The position numbers and the translations under genes were made by a program. From positions 1 through 64,000 of the forward strand of contig MLAK01000860.1 of assembly GCA_001839685.1 (NCBI GenBank): 64,000 nt of DNA, in the 5' to 3' direction. The notes below the pieces were generated by a model. It made no database searches. It was given only the letters and a program-made list of their open reading frames with translations, and was not told where the DNA came from. Of the stretch, positions 14,001 to 19,862 are shown one piece after another; the first letter of the stretch is position 1, and every line of letters starts with the position of its first letter. Source of the stretch: Tritrichomonas foetus (taxonomy: Eukaryota; Parabasalia; Tritrichomonadida; Tritrichomonadidae).

Positions 14001-14781
14001 TTTTTGGTGACATTAAACTCAGTGTTGAAAGTAAAGAAGAATTGCTACTGACATCAGAATCATCTGCAACATGCCGGTGTTCAGATAAATATTGAATTTC
14101 CTTTTGTAGATCAGAAATTCGATCCCGAAGCATTTTAATTTGACTGTCAGCATTTTGATGGATTTCAATTGAATCTTTTAGTGCATTTCGAAGAGTTTCA
14201 CTATCAGAATTCGTGCCAAAAGCAATTGCATGAATTTTACCGACTTTGTCTTGTGCTGAAGAAATGCTTTTTTTAGCCATTGTTGCTGTTTCTAATTTGT
14301 CTTTCATACACAATAAAATGTCATGAACAAGATCATAATCATGTGATTCTCGTTCAAGTACATCATATAATTGTAATTTCAATGATTCTTGAAGGCCATA
14401 TTCTGCTGATCCAATTCCAATAATTCGATCATATAAATCTAACTGTTCTTCATTTTGAATATTTAAAAGATCTTCGATTTTTTCAATGGCATGAGCCATT
14501 TTAGAAGTGAAAACTACGTTTGAAGATTTTTGATTTTCCAATTCATTTTGTAAATTTTTGATTAATAAATCCTTTTTTTCATCTGCTGGCGCATTCATAA
14601 CTTCTTGATATACTTTTTGCTCCAGAGCATTTTTTTCTTCTTGGAGCTCGGAAATTCTCGTTGTTAATTGGTGTATGTTATCATGTATTCGTTTCGAATC
14701 TGGTATTTCGGGATATAAAAATTGATCATCTGGTGATTTAAATTTCGTGGCATCTGTTGGTGACTTTAATTGAGAAGCCAT
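2065..14781 (-). CDS. Giant coiled-coil protein (4,238 aa)
   Basis: A single uninterrupted frame of 4,238 codons. It is almost entirely heptad-like sequence rich in Glu, Lys, Gln, Asn and Leu, broken by Ser/Asn-rich linkers. No transmembrane segment is visible at the C-terminus, so a membrane-anchored golgin is less likely than a cytoskeletal, basal-body or nuclear-pore scaffold. Internal duplication is evident. The ICxILxI block recurs near residues 1000, 1234 and 1387. The KKALGIEI-type block recurs many times. A TTxLF...IGEH block recurs near 755-785 and 1473-1503. Residues 1069-1173 are five 21-residue units. Similar parabasalid proteins are often labelled 'viral A-type inclusion protein', which reflects coiled-coil composition only. 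The start is the first ATG of the frame; the N-terminus MASQLKSPTD is polar. Function unknown. Confidence 0.85.
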   Translation of the reverse strand: MASQLKSPTDATKFKSPDDQFLYPEIPDSKRIHDNIHQLTTRISELQEEKNALEQKVYQEVMNAPADEKKDLLIKNLQNELENQKSSNVVFTSKMAHAIEKIEDLLNIQNEEQLDLYDRIIGIGSAEYGLQESLKLQLYDVLERESHDYDLVHDILLCMKDKLETATMAKKSISSAQDKVGKIHAIAFGTNSDSETLRNALKDSIEIHQNADSQIKMLRDRISDLQKEIQYLSEHRHVADDSDVSSNSSLLSTLSLMSPKNISTSDSIRYHKPKSSINTKNDEEIDPYALTRAIRQEVEAEFYERMNKLQTELSDAKAKAALASTSQISLDKKIEKLTKENEELTAKYKKLYALHNDKKIKIEDMTSKLNFMNSKIMKLTGKSGIDMHDESVGQVKKLQNELETTKVEINKANEKCKKLELIYQKLTTNLKASKEQVELLQKKLNDSVNENNKNKSIIETLKKEIQTLKKSNMDLKSQLNTTTDSLQKENEKLKNDNQIYMKNLEDCGNNGNKLKSQNSVLLNCLNDLRSQMNLQTIDFSAVDNSSLQQIINSDLTNKINQLNKTNEERENDFIKLNKMFGIIDTSNEKTEGKPMQNILEQIEVLQKEKEDLQQQMDKLKSEIGINPDVDQNNESKTNNSSPKSNRMSLIEEVMKFKNDNTIMKQALHELRKCVSNHKTDETQSNDDLNSEPRDFCNSLICEINQIVKEHDDIFQNLGTIFENPKDQHPNDVETIISCCNDMNESNTKLSNILSTLLKTTNLFDSEKSNLENKNFELIGEHLQQYFQELQSSQATMTTKFINQTKEFQKIINSITGTENQENDFADISDNHNNDDVISNASQNLIQKLNLIKQDKEKLNNELTEIKHAVGISIQDQQPLDKNMKSSDPTKLAEKNPLSIIESKMKEIENMKNCFFSICSILGLTPSQEIKHDSMIKTIEKIKRENIELTQQMNQMKDDLGIPKANDDKKTENKSQPNNNISLTVKSLSHENKEMKAQNDNICEILKIPKSSASNPSAINNRIQDILAENSSLKQLLSTLQQSILKLSGNANKHGDQSKAFENIEDFIQNEINDIHNKLLQEQSEKENYKNEIQDIHNKLLQEQNEKESCKNEIQDIHNKLLQEQNEKESCKNEIQDIHNKLLQEQNEKENYKNKIQDIHNKLLQEQNEKESYKNELCAMKKALGIEIENEMSSSSQPSDDKQSQREQSKLSSIESVIQAKSEHENMKTAMHQICDMLNLPTTCKDDPSHINSRIQELLTENNTVKEKMQNLQQSILKLSGKNKIDDDQSKTFENIEDFIQHELNELDHKLQEANNEKENMMKDLCEMKKALGIEIGDEDNGRLNPTQSISFDRNEGKPTKDSPKLNPIEAALLVKSENENLRILMHQICDILNIYKDNDSKVIGHEIINKIENIKNSENELNNMIETSSFGNNDEFTPSSTKRENSIQEKVQNIMKEINIERTQFENILHNLLQTTDLFEDVKTNFENKEYEKIGEHISKYIQGLQTHQKALQSNIEELMSVFVPDSSIPFEINSNSLDQKEALLESVQKLKSKAQGILNENEKYQNEHNELKEILSVQTESKDNEDLRDLIVKQISSLKDKEKEYHSIIEEKQNMTNLLFTNSNTKKNHFTENNEKPKDIGDVIQDLICENELYNKQTEQIKSALGITSENEKLDLVELICKMQEEKSLLENQINQIFDSQTDESDVDSKEILANISDNNIEYQATNKKAARSTASITDKICFLQNKINSLENEKIQNDEILKKIKATLGIEIEYENAKDIDEVLIAIEKVKAQNEKANSVLNQIKESLDLSDNSEEFSDIFNNSDLVNKIIKSIDENKNMRKHIDVINSELGISFTYDIGKSPKNSEFDPEQLNDMKNVIISLKEKEEKLAEKNNQLNVIYDSLHLREDSDITNDREVDFGKILDTISENEKKLKMHEDEFHSFVSRLNDSIQEYSASFNDTVEGSDDEMPRYSIRDRIIETFSSQASIISDLSNILSSHLNNSLPVKETVEIDSSNELTAKVKYLLDSTEVFQQENSELQQQNDVHKKEIEELNKTISLKDVELNKSNIKIHELQNECENNQKEINELNNQLKELQRDFMSFEERDVAIDDENEINAQHGDDSSIKEKPLTVKEKIKNSLNKLIQENTEYKDKINELDHIVLQLQEKNKKIKDELGKVFNLSLNNDQQLNENIPVIDSSQEEADGSAESPMFTFIQSMKQNIKERCDEIVELKEQLSKSSQIVKMLQKERKEIISAIYPELFDSNDKNKLSDQLHELKQQIEIENDFINSLLNDEIDTKELALPIQPSKIMLDRINKIKNDLKEKTHYYKLQKTELNELNSKYIEKSNENQKLIMERNEIFEILGLASHESIPLKNKVLELQKELQNIMIENEKLTFEQNEAQKVLGPNTEGAALASQIISAITKNTQENNKRSMEIESQISELNKQIEDLKKENETFHAEHDSIANIIHSTDGKSAIPLDFESSNSPLLNEILNKIHLVNDQGQKIECLCTQLNKANNTIKKLGKERSSIMESLYGTSSQLERTSSSPLFNQLDKISSRIDLQSIVMNKAMSDADLLEGESNLSPNKKRKVRFSERPHDIVSSAIVKLRNQLNDVLSQSLEKDIVIDQLQEEIFKLTGKYCEINLETLGSYIPNRSKSLEQDKILVKRQNKSSIPNHNNNLKQHSLLNFDGEIHDDDQTAVSQDNQNLKQKQQQQRIKIATKLEKIIIADIEDTDSENIVLTSKLGGLKAKINEVAELAQQISKLNFRIGQMVPKPHFDKLVYENQLLSEEIRLKDEKDKEIAHSLSNLNSDHQLPSISKPEEMIHAIQIIQDTLINSQKQNELLSKDMMEKDKMIEEFKQMQEKMNNLFDDDHNVLESLDEDHNSTRMNHLFTKIKAMKENNDNASEFEAKIYSLNQSLESVNEKLHQKEEECKSAQKEAKSLLNLMNEKEKQIQIQNEEIGNKSLLINQKEKEIQLIKQEAKQKDIEIGNERKELELKAKDIQQKAEDVENQTKEIAKKLKETQRKVKEIEQKEMKIENEKKEIQQKEKQIESRNKELIEKDKELNTERANITVQNSQLKVNNMEQLNQITQLKEKLESIFSQLPEQERNSIPSYIRKIKQKNKKLKEKMKRITITHLDFSVSSILDVFHNDLTNFDMNNAQYPLPENETGADWETLLKEHFLVREICDCNESIPLEVICQLPIALRVKKLYDKAKLMTNDSSSKEMAVEEMRKLLNSALFENEKITMEHQKLSSIINEMLDNGSEMSPLTDRVNTLQNEYNKIKQINFDMMNDNANLNMKIDKLNQELIDTKKLISAQGKVIVATKKEQHNIASLIGLNYIPLANDDDDDDDGDGDGENDIKETTLVKCLRRYKEGYDTLKTHINDKNEENEHQMNEMIHENQKLNEQLNDQAESQKNAIKAINDIMGIKEDESSIDSDTDKYKSIISNFIMLKQSHESTKQELQQAQKKIRSLSDEHNILLSSISDSNPNTSYNEEANFNGFLKSIESMKKENQELRQKYHELESILQVKPNENVFTKVKELQILQKEMNEYKQINEIARKLLQGDNDIEIPNTLLENTSLPNLLTLINSAKELQNFSTSKILDQSSNNYKENTLLSIKEKLVLLELDVEATKQKNEELNQALKIGEEENSQLKSKIAFLSQEKSEVAKLFNLDSTPETLNMPEVIRNRYILLKKSQSPSNNETEYDYQVDTNFNEKIRSDTSTNESTKYENLSDKDIRIIELERKIQSLLKERELNHDKLSFDSSGYNYTKFTNGTFENQRKKKISKAKNDNHHIDEVCDYEEEEEGIDNNHIKNDQKGKPIKFDDLLSENKQMKKELLQKAKEIKELQQNPTIDKIESVKSALLTLLKTNGNNEAIINEVENILNSIDKNSLQNNQDQLININNLNDFNNLLNEISMKVVPDFDMNSPAHEKISAVIRHLDNHIQLQKNDIENHDGNEEDRVKNLNSLDYILQQMKIVKTTDVFGSSNSKSSNSISDSIRRLKQISLELDSINLRKPRDGNQSNNSEVMSKVSKVIAMMMKALTETAKINSTFDVSIDSEESIKKVQQEFNKCCATIKRNFATTTAQQKHFKKREEDLESRIKRLEEIKLKYKEERNKDKHEIEKMRETCKKLMRKISKEQEGSASTIKFLFEFCPTIESSVSKESSFTEIIRVFVSEYGKKILTQAGTQFAHTLMNLSHANDKLNSRIDQLVQKVEELHYEILTNRQ
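11263..11577 (-). repeat. Five tandem 63-bp units inside the giant gene
   Basis: Five copies of a 63-bp unit encode the 21-residue module NEIQDIHNKLLQEQNEKESCK with minor variants (residues 1069-1173). The outermost copies (first and fifth) are the most diverged; the three inner ones are nearly identical in DNA. Because 63 is a multiple of three and of the 7-residue heptad, the array keeps both frame and coiled-coil phase. It is also open in two other frames, which produces spurious ORFs of 137 and 132 codons. Confidence 0.95.
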
Positions 14782-14926
14782 CAGCAGAGCAAAAGATTTT
14801 TCGGAAATTAAATAAAATTTTGATCTTTCAATATTTTATGATATCTCAGAAAAAGTCTAAATATCGTATTAAAAAGTTATTATTAATTCTGTAATTTTTA
14901 TCAAAAAAATCTTCATTTCACAAATA

Positions 14927-15262
14927 TAGTAGCGCCGGATTTGAGTGAAAACGTCGGTTTCGAAGTGAAAACATTCAGCTTTTTGATAATATATCTGGTT
15001 TGTAATTGAAAGAATTATGATCGTTGTAATAAATAAAACATGAATATCTAAAGATCAATTTAAATTTATTGTTTAATATTTATATAAATAATTTAGTTTA
15101 TTGTGAAGATTAAATTAACACAGTCTCGTAAATTTTTTTTTCTGGAATCGTAAATTAAATTCGCAATTTCGACTTTTTCAAAATTAAACGAAAATGACTT
15201 AATGCATCTATTAACATCATATATGCATATATTTATTGAAAATTTGGATAAAAAAACAGATT
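14927..15262. repeat. Left terminal inverted repeat (~336 bp)
   Basis: This is the reverse complement of 16659-16993. The only difference noted is a 7-versus-6 A run near the inner end (about 15250). The match stops at the inner CAGATT. Confidence 0.9.
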
Positions 15263-15306
15263 CGAGGAATTTCTGGATTCTGTACGTTAAGAACATTATA
15301 TAGTGA

Positions 15307-16623
15307 ATGAATCCCGTTCCTGTTCCTTCTATTATCAAATGTGTGGAGGCATATGGAGTCTTAGATGGTGAGAAACTACATAAAATGCTGATTAGCAGTG
15401 GTTTCAGGTCGGCCCCTTCGTTACATGCACAAATTCTATTTTTGAAAAATGTGATCCCAGAGATCCCAGTTCGAACAATAATGTTTCTTCTAGGTTTGTC
15501 AACCCGCGCATATTACAAAGCACTGAAATCTGATACTTTTCTAGAAACTACGGTTGTTGTTTTACCTAAAAGGAAATTGTTATCAGAAGATGAAGAAATT
15601 CAAATTTGTACACTTATCCGAGAACAGCAGTGCTTAAATGATTGTTTTTCCGGGAAGGATATTCGAGATATTGCAAGTGAACTATACAAGAAAAGAACTG
15701 GTATAGATAAAAGTTTTTCACGCGATTGGTTGTGCGATTTTCGCAAAAGGCATGAAGAATTAATAGTTCGCGTAAAAGCAGATTCTATCGATGATTCTCG
15801 TTCGAATATATCACTTGACGAAGTTGAAACCTATCTGACAATGATTAATGAAATGATGAAAAATCCACCTGATCCGCTGCTTCTCATAAATTTCGATGAG
15901 ACAGGATTCGGAAGACGTCCAGAAAAAGGTAAGCGCAAATATGTCTACATTCACAAAAACTGCAACATCAAAGCATTTTGGCGGGAAAAAACCGATCAGC
16001 ATCATATTTCTGTCGTTTCATGTATAACAGCAGCTTGTACATGCTTAAAACCTCTTTGTTTATCTACACGGAAGACGATGGACGAGGATATAAATGATAC
16101 TTTCTTTTTCAGATGGGGATCATATTATTCTACACCAAAAGGATACATGAACATTGAATCGATGCTATACTGGGTAAACACTATCCTCAAGCCATATATT
16201 GCATCAGTTCGTACAGTTATTGGTCAAGAAAAACCTTGTTATATCATTGCAGATGGGTTCAAGTCACATTTTCACTCAAATGTTATCCAAGCATTAAATG
16301 AAATAGGTTATATTCATCTCATTCCTCTTCCTGCACACTCATCGCACATTACGCAAATGTTGGACGTTTCATATTTTGGAGCAGTAAAAAAGAAATATTC
16401 TGTCACCCCAGGAAACAACGAAATTGAATCTAAATTTACACGTAAGTTGCTAAGAATTAAAAAATCTTTTGAAACTGTAACGACTAGCGAATTAATTCGT
16501 ACTTCATGGGAAGCAAGTGGCTTCCCAATTCATGTGTCCAATGGCCAAGTTATTGGGTTTTCATTTTCAGAGTCTTTCAAAAATATACTAATCGCAAAAA
16601 CTTCACATCATGAAGTTGAATAA
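15307..16623 (+). CDS. Pogo/CENP-B-like DDE transposase
   Basis: A 438-residue, uninterrupted frame. Residues about 50-75 (VRTIMFLLGLSTRAYYKALK) look like a helix-turn-helix. Residues about 90-155 fit a second CENP-B-type DNA-binding helix bundle ending SRDWLCDFRKRH. The DDE_1 catalytic core shows the three acids in order: D197 in INFDETGF, D316 in IIADGFKSH and D353 in ITQMLDVSYFG. There are 36 residues between the last two. The LPAHSSHITQMLDV segment is diagnostic of the pogo/jerky/CENP-B family. The gene lies wholly between the element's inverted repeats, and all catalytic residues are present, so it may be active. The ATG at 15307 is 45 bases inside the left repeat's inner edge. Confidence 0.93.
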   Translation: MNPVPVPSIIKCVEAYGVLDGEKLHKMLISSGFRSAPSLHAQILFLKNVIPEIPVRTIMFLLGLSTRAYYKALKSDTFLETTVVVLPKRKLLSEDEEIQICTLIREQQCLNDCFSGKDIRDIASELYKKRTGIDKSFSRDWLCDFRKRHEELIVRVKADSIDDSRSNISLDEVETYLTMINEMMKNPPDPLLLINFDETGFGRRPEKGKRKYVYIHKNCNIKAFWREKTDQHHISVVSCITAACTCLKPLCLSTRKTMDEDINDTFFFRWGSYYSTPKGYMNIESMLYWVNTILKPYIASVRTVIGQEKPCYIIADGFKSHFHSNVIQALNEIGYIHLIPLPAHSSHITQMLDVSYFGAVKKKYSVTPGNNEIESKFTRKLLRIKKSFETVTTSELIRTSWEASGFPIHVSNGQVIGFSFSESFKNILIAKTSHHEVE

Positions 16624-16658
16624 TTTAGAGAAAAGTAAAAATTTCTTATAAGATTCCA

Positions 16659-16993
16659 AATCTGTTTTTTATCCAAATTTTCAATAAATATATGCATATA
16701 TGATGTTAATAGATGCATTAAGTCATTTTCGTTTAATTTTGAAAAAGTCGAAATTGCGAATTTAATTTACGATTCCAGAAAAAAAAATTTACGAGACTGT
16801 GTTAATTTAATCTTCACAATAAACTAAATTATTTATATAAATATTAAACAATAAATTTAAATTGATCTTTAGATATTCATGTTTTATTTATTACAACGAT
16901 CATAATTCTTTCAATTACAAACCAGATATATTATCAAAAAGCTGAATGTTTTCACTTCGAAACCGACGTTTTCACTCAAATCCGGCGCTACTA
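16659..16993. repeat. Right terminal inverted repeat (~335 bp)
   Basis: This is the complementary arm of the pogo-like element and pairs with 14927-15262. It starts 35 bases after the transposase stop codon. Confidence 0.9.
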
Positions 16994-17415
16994 TATCTTC
17001 AGAATCGAATATTCATAAAAAATACGTTAAATTGAATGAAAGAATTTCCGTTTATATTTTTAAGATGACAAATATTTAAAATAAACGTCTGGTAGTTGAA
17101 GGAAACTTGAGAAAAACGATATTTCATTGAAGATACGCACAGGAAAATATTCTTTTCTTTTCTTTTTCTCTGAAGATGTGAGTTAACATTTCTCAATACT
17201 TCCAGATATCGAACCTTGAATGAAAAGTGAAAAGAAGTGAGGCCTATTTCTTGTTGATAATTGTCAAGATAAAAATGAATGCTCATTATCTACAATGTGG
17301 TTTTGAAAAAACGTTAAATTGGCATGACACTTATTCCAATTAATTATGTTTTTTGACAGAATAATGGGTAAATGTGATGTGACTTTGATTCCCCCCTTCG
17401 ATTCATTTGGCCATT

Positions 17416-17491
17416 GGAGGAGGCGCGGCGAGTGAACATGGCTCCGGTTCGCTGCGCTCCCTCTGCTGTGTTCACTCGCCGCGCCTCCTCC
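17416..17491. repeat. Perfect 23-bp GC-rich inverted repeat with 30-base loop
   Basis: The arms at 17416-17438 and 17469-17491 are exactly complementary over 23 bp. They start GGAGGAGGCGCGGCGAGTGA and enclose a 30-base loop that is also GC-rich. Weaker complementarity continues outwards to roughly 17365 and 17545. The GC content is far above the surrounding AT-rich DNA. It could be a foldback/MITE-type element, a structured non-coding RNA, or a cruciform. No tRNA-like fold is seen. Confidence 0.85.
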
Positions 17492-18243
17492 TAGTCGAAG
17501 TGACCCAAATAATCAAGAAATTCCACATCACTTTTACACGTTACGTTATTTCGATTTTTGACCTTTATTTGACCTTTCATTTCACGTTTTGATTATCTCA
17601 TAGGAAATAGAATTTCGGCCCGTTATATTTATCTTTTACATTTTGATTATATCAATGAGAATTCATCATACCATAATTTTATTTAAAAATATATCTGTTT
17701 GAAATAGTTACCGGCATGAGAAATTTAGACCAAAAATGTTTTTGAAATGTTCGAATGAACCAAAATATTGATTTCTTTAGATTAACAGAATGGTGCTATC
17801 TATATTTTATATTAGAATTAATTATTTAATGCTTGTTCTCACATCAATTCTATCGTTTTACCAAATTTGATTATTAATGACTTTTAATTGGAGTTAAAGA
17901 ATGGTCAATGGCATCGTAAAATTGATTTGTCATTTGAAATAATGCTTGTTTGTATAGATAAAATCATGTGCAAACTGAAGATAACAGATTGAAACAAGAT
18001 TATCAATCTATTGAATGAGCCAAGTGGTTCAGAAAAGGAAATTCATGTGTATATTAATGATATTCAATATTGACATTTAAAACGATTGAAGAATAAAATT
18101 TGTGAATATTCTAATAAAGATTTTTACAAATCGTTTTGGATGTTGTGAAGTTTATATTCATCTTCCAAAAGTATGATTAAATTGGATTGTAATTTCAAAT
18201 TTGTAAAATGATTGAAACAATCACACGAAGGATTCGAAAACAA

Positions 18244-18261
18244 GTTAAAAGTACACAACCT
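18244..18261. repeat. 18-bp inverted repeat, left copy
   Basis: GTTAAAAGTACACAACCT is exactly complementary to 19127-19144, and a partial match continues for about six bases outwards. The spacing of about 0.9 kb and the decayed coding sequence inside suggest possible ends of an old element. Confidence 0.6.
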
Positions 18262-18670
18262 ATGCTTCTACGCTTATGATTTTATTTATATTTTCTCCAT
18301 ATAATTAGCATAATTAAAAAATAATATATCCAAAATATTAAAAGATTTTGTCTTTTTATTTTTGAGATATTCTTCGATTTAATAAAAAAAGCAATTTTTT
18401 TAGAAATACTTATTGTTTTGAATACATTATAATCGTATATTCCATTGAAAATGAAAATCTACTTTTTTCCCACACATATGCGACATATCCTTGATTTTTG
18501 AGAGTATTTACATGGATAAGCTCCTTCAAAAGTATTTTAAGAAAGAAAAAAAAATTATGCCCAAAAAATAAGATTCTCAAATAATTTCAGAATTAAATTC
18601 AATTTCCTTCTTTATTAATAAGAATGTTCATGATTTTGTGTGAGTTGAATACAATTGGTTCATTAGATTT

Positions 18671-19096
18671 TGATCAAATATCGAATTTTTTTTGAGAACG
18701 TAATTCTCGACAACCAAAAGACGAAAATGCTTTATAAATCGATGTTAATACATTCTGACGAAATTGTGCATGTTGGCAAAGTTTGAAAAAAAATCTAAGC
18801 ATCAATCTTTCGGAAAATTCAAATTCAATAAAATTGGTGTATTGCAAGATAAATTCGATAAAATTGTCCACATAGTTGGGATAATATAGAGAAATATTTG
18901 AGTAACTCTTTGATCTAGTGGAAAGGGTTAAATCTTTCATCTGCCTGGAGATTTTAGAAATAACGTGTAATTTCGAAAATAGTAATCAAGCGAATTTTGG
19001 CATTTTTTATTGGTTGAGATCTATTCAGCAAAAATTCGTTGCTGTAAATTAAGCATCAGAGAGTCGGGAAGTTGTTTCCAAGATTCGAAAAAGTTC
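18671..19096 (-). pseudogene. Decayed coding remnant of unknown family
   Basis: Read on the minus strand, a protein-like segment beginning FFESWKQLPDS runs from about 19096. It meets a stop, and after a frame change it continues as an 88-codon open stretch (18674-18940) with LMLRFFFKLCQHAQFRQNVL. The composition (aromatic and helical, with few repeats) looks like former coding sequence, not random AT-rich DNA. At least one in-frame stop and one frameshift break it. The family is not recognised. It lies inside the 18-bp inverted-repeat pair. Confidence 0.35.
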
Positions 19097-19126
19097 AGTT
19101 TATTTAATGAAAATAAACGTATTTCC

Positions 19127-19144
19127 AGGTTGTGTACTTTTAAC
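19127..19144. repeat. 18-bp inverted repeat, right copy
   Basis: This is the complement of 18244-18261; see that entry. Confidence 0.6.
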
Positions 19145-19862
19145 AAGTTTGTGAATTTTAAATAATTATCTCTCAATTTGATTTTCAAGTGAAATGTGTA
19201 AAAATAATTCCTTAACCTCTGAATAATAGAGTTATCAAGATTTATATTCTGATTAAAATATACTATAAATAAATATAATCATCTATATATAAATTAATAC
19301 ATGTTTTACAAGGTTTTGGTGAAGATATGAGATATGTGAGAATTGAAAAAGATCGTTAATAGTTATCTGAAAATTGTAAAGGTTTCACGATTTGTTCAAA
19401 TCACAGTTTTCTCTTATGTTTTTGATTTAAAGGAAGATAAAGTAAGTTTTTAGGTGCAAATTTGTAAGTTCTGGATTTTCCTCAATTCCTTTAAAAAACG
19501 TTGGTTTGAATGTATATATGGTCTAAGATAGATTTTTTAAAGGGATAAATGTTCTATCATATCTTTGTTCTTCTTACCGAAAAAATATTGAATGCCCTAT
19601 TTCTCCATAGAAAGACTCTTTAACTTCAATAATTAGCACAAATTTTGAATCTTTTGTTTCTTTTCAAAAATTGAGAAAATATAGAAAAAATGAATTGATC
19701 ATTATTTATCTAATTTCATTGAAAAGCTTCATCACAAATATTCCAAAATTTGAAGTAATTCTTGAACGATTTTTCAATAAATTTGTATGTCAATCGAAAA
19801 TTTCTATTGAAAATTACATAACTGTTTACAAATATGCAAAAATTGCATAAAAGGAAAAATAA

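Larger units (their letters stand above)
14927..16993. mobile_element. Pogo-like DNA transposon with long terminal inverted repeats
   Basis: A 2,067-bp element begins TAGTAGCGCCGG and ends with its complement. It is flanked by TA (14925-14926 and 16994-16995), the target duplication expected of Tc1/mariner/pogo elements. It contains one transposase gene between terminal inverted repeats of about 336 bp. Pogo-family TIRs are normally tens of bases, so these are unusually long. The two arms appear identical by eye except for one A/T homopolymer indel, which suggests recent movement. It is inserted 146 bp upstream of the giant coiled-coil gene start. Confidence 0.9.
16994..19862. other. 2.9-kb gene-poor region
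   Basis: No intact gene is supported between the pogo-like element and the cyclase gene. The region contains a GC-rich hairpin (17416-17491), an inverted-repeat pair (18244-18261 and 19127-19144), and a decayed minus-strand coding remnant between them. The small frames at 16999-17286 and 17407-17592 have no coding character. Confidence 0.6.

Noticed and set aside
2065..14781. Viral inclusion-body protein annotation for the giant gene
   Set aside because: The resemblance is coiled-coil composition only. Nothing viral is seen around it.
15093..15338. 81-codon minus-strand frame in the left transposon arm
   Set aside because: It lies in the terminal repeat opposite the transposase start and has no coding features.
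16999..17286. 95-codon minus-strand frame after the first pogo element
   Set aside because: Composition matches translated AT-rich spacer, and no domain is seen.
17416..17491. GC-rich hairpin as a tRNA gene
   Set aside because: No cloverleaf, no T-loop/acceptor arrangement and the arms are a single 23-bp stem.
17407..17592. 61-codon frame over the GC-rich hairpin
   Set aside because: The open frame is a by-product of GC-rich DNA. Half of it is the inverted repeat.
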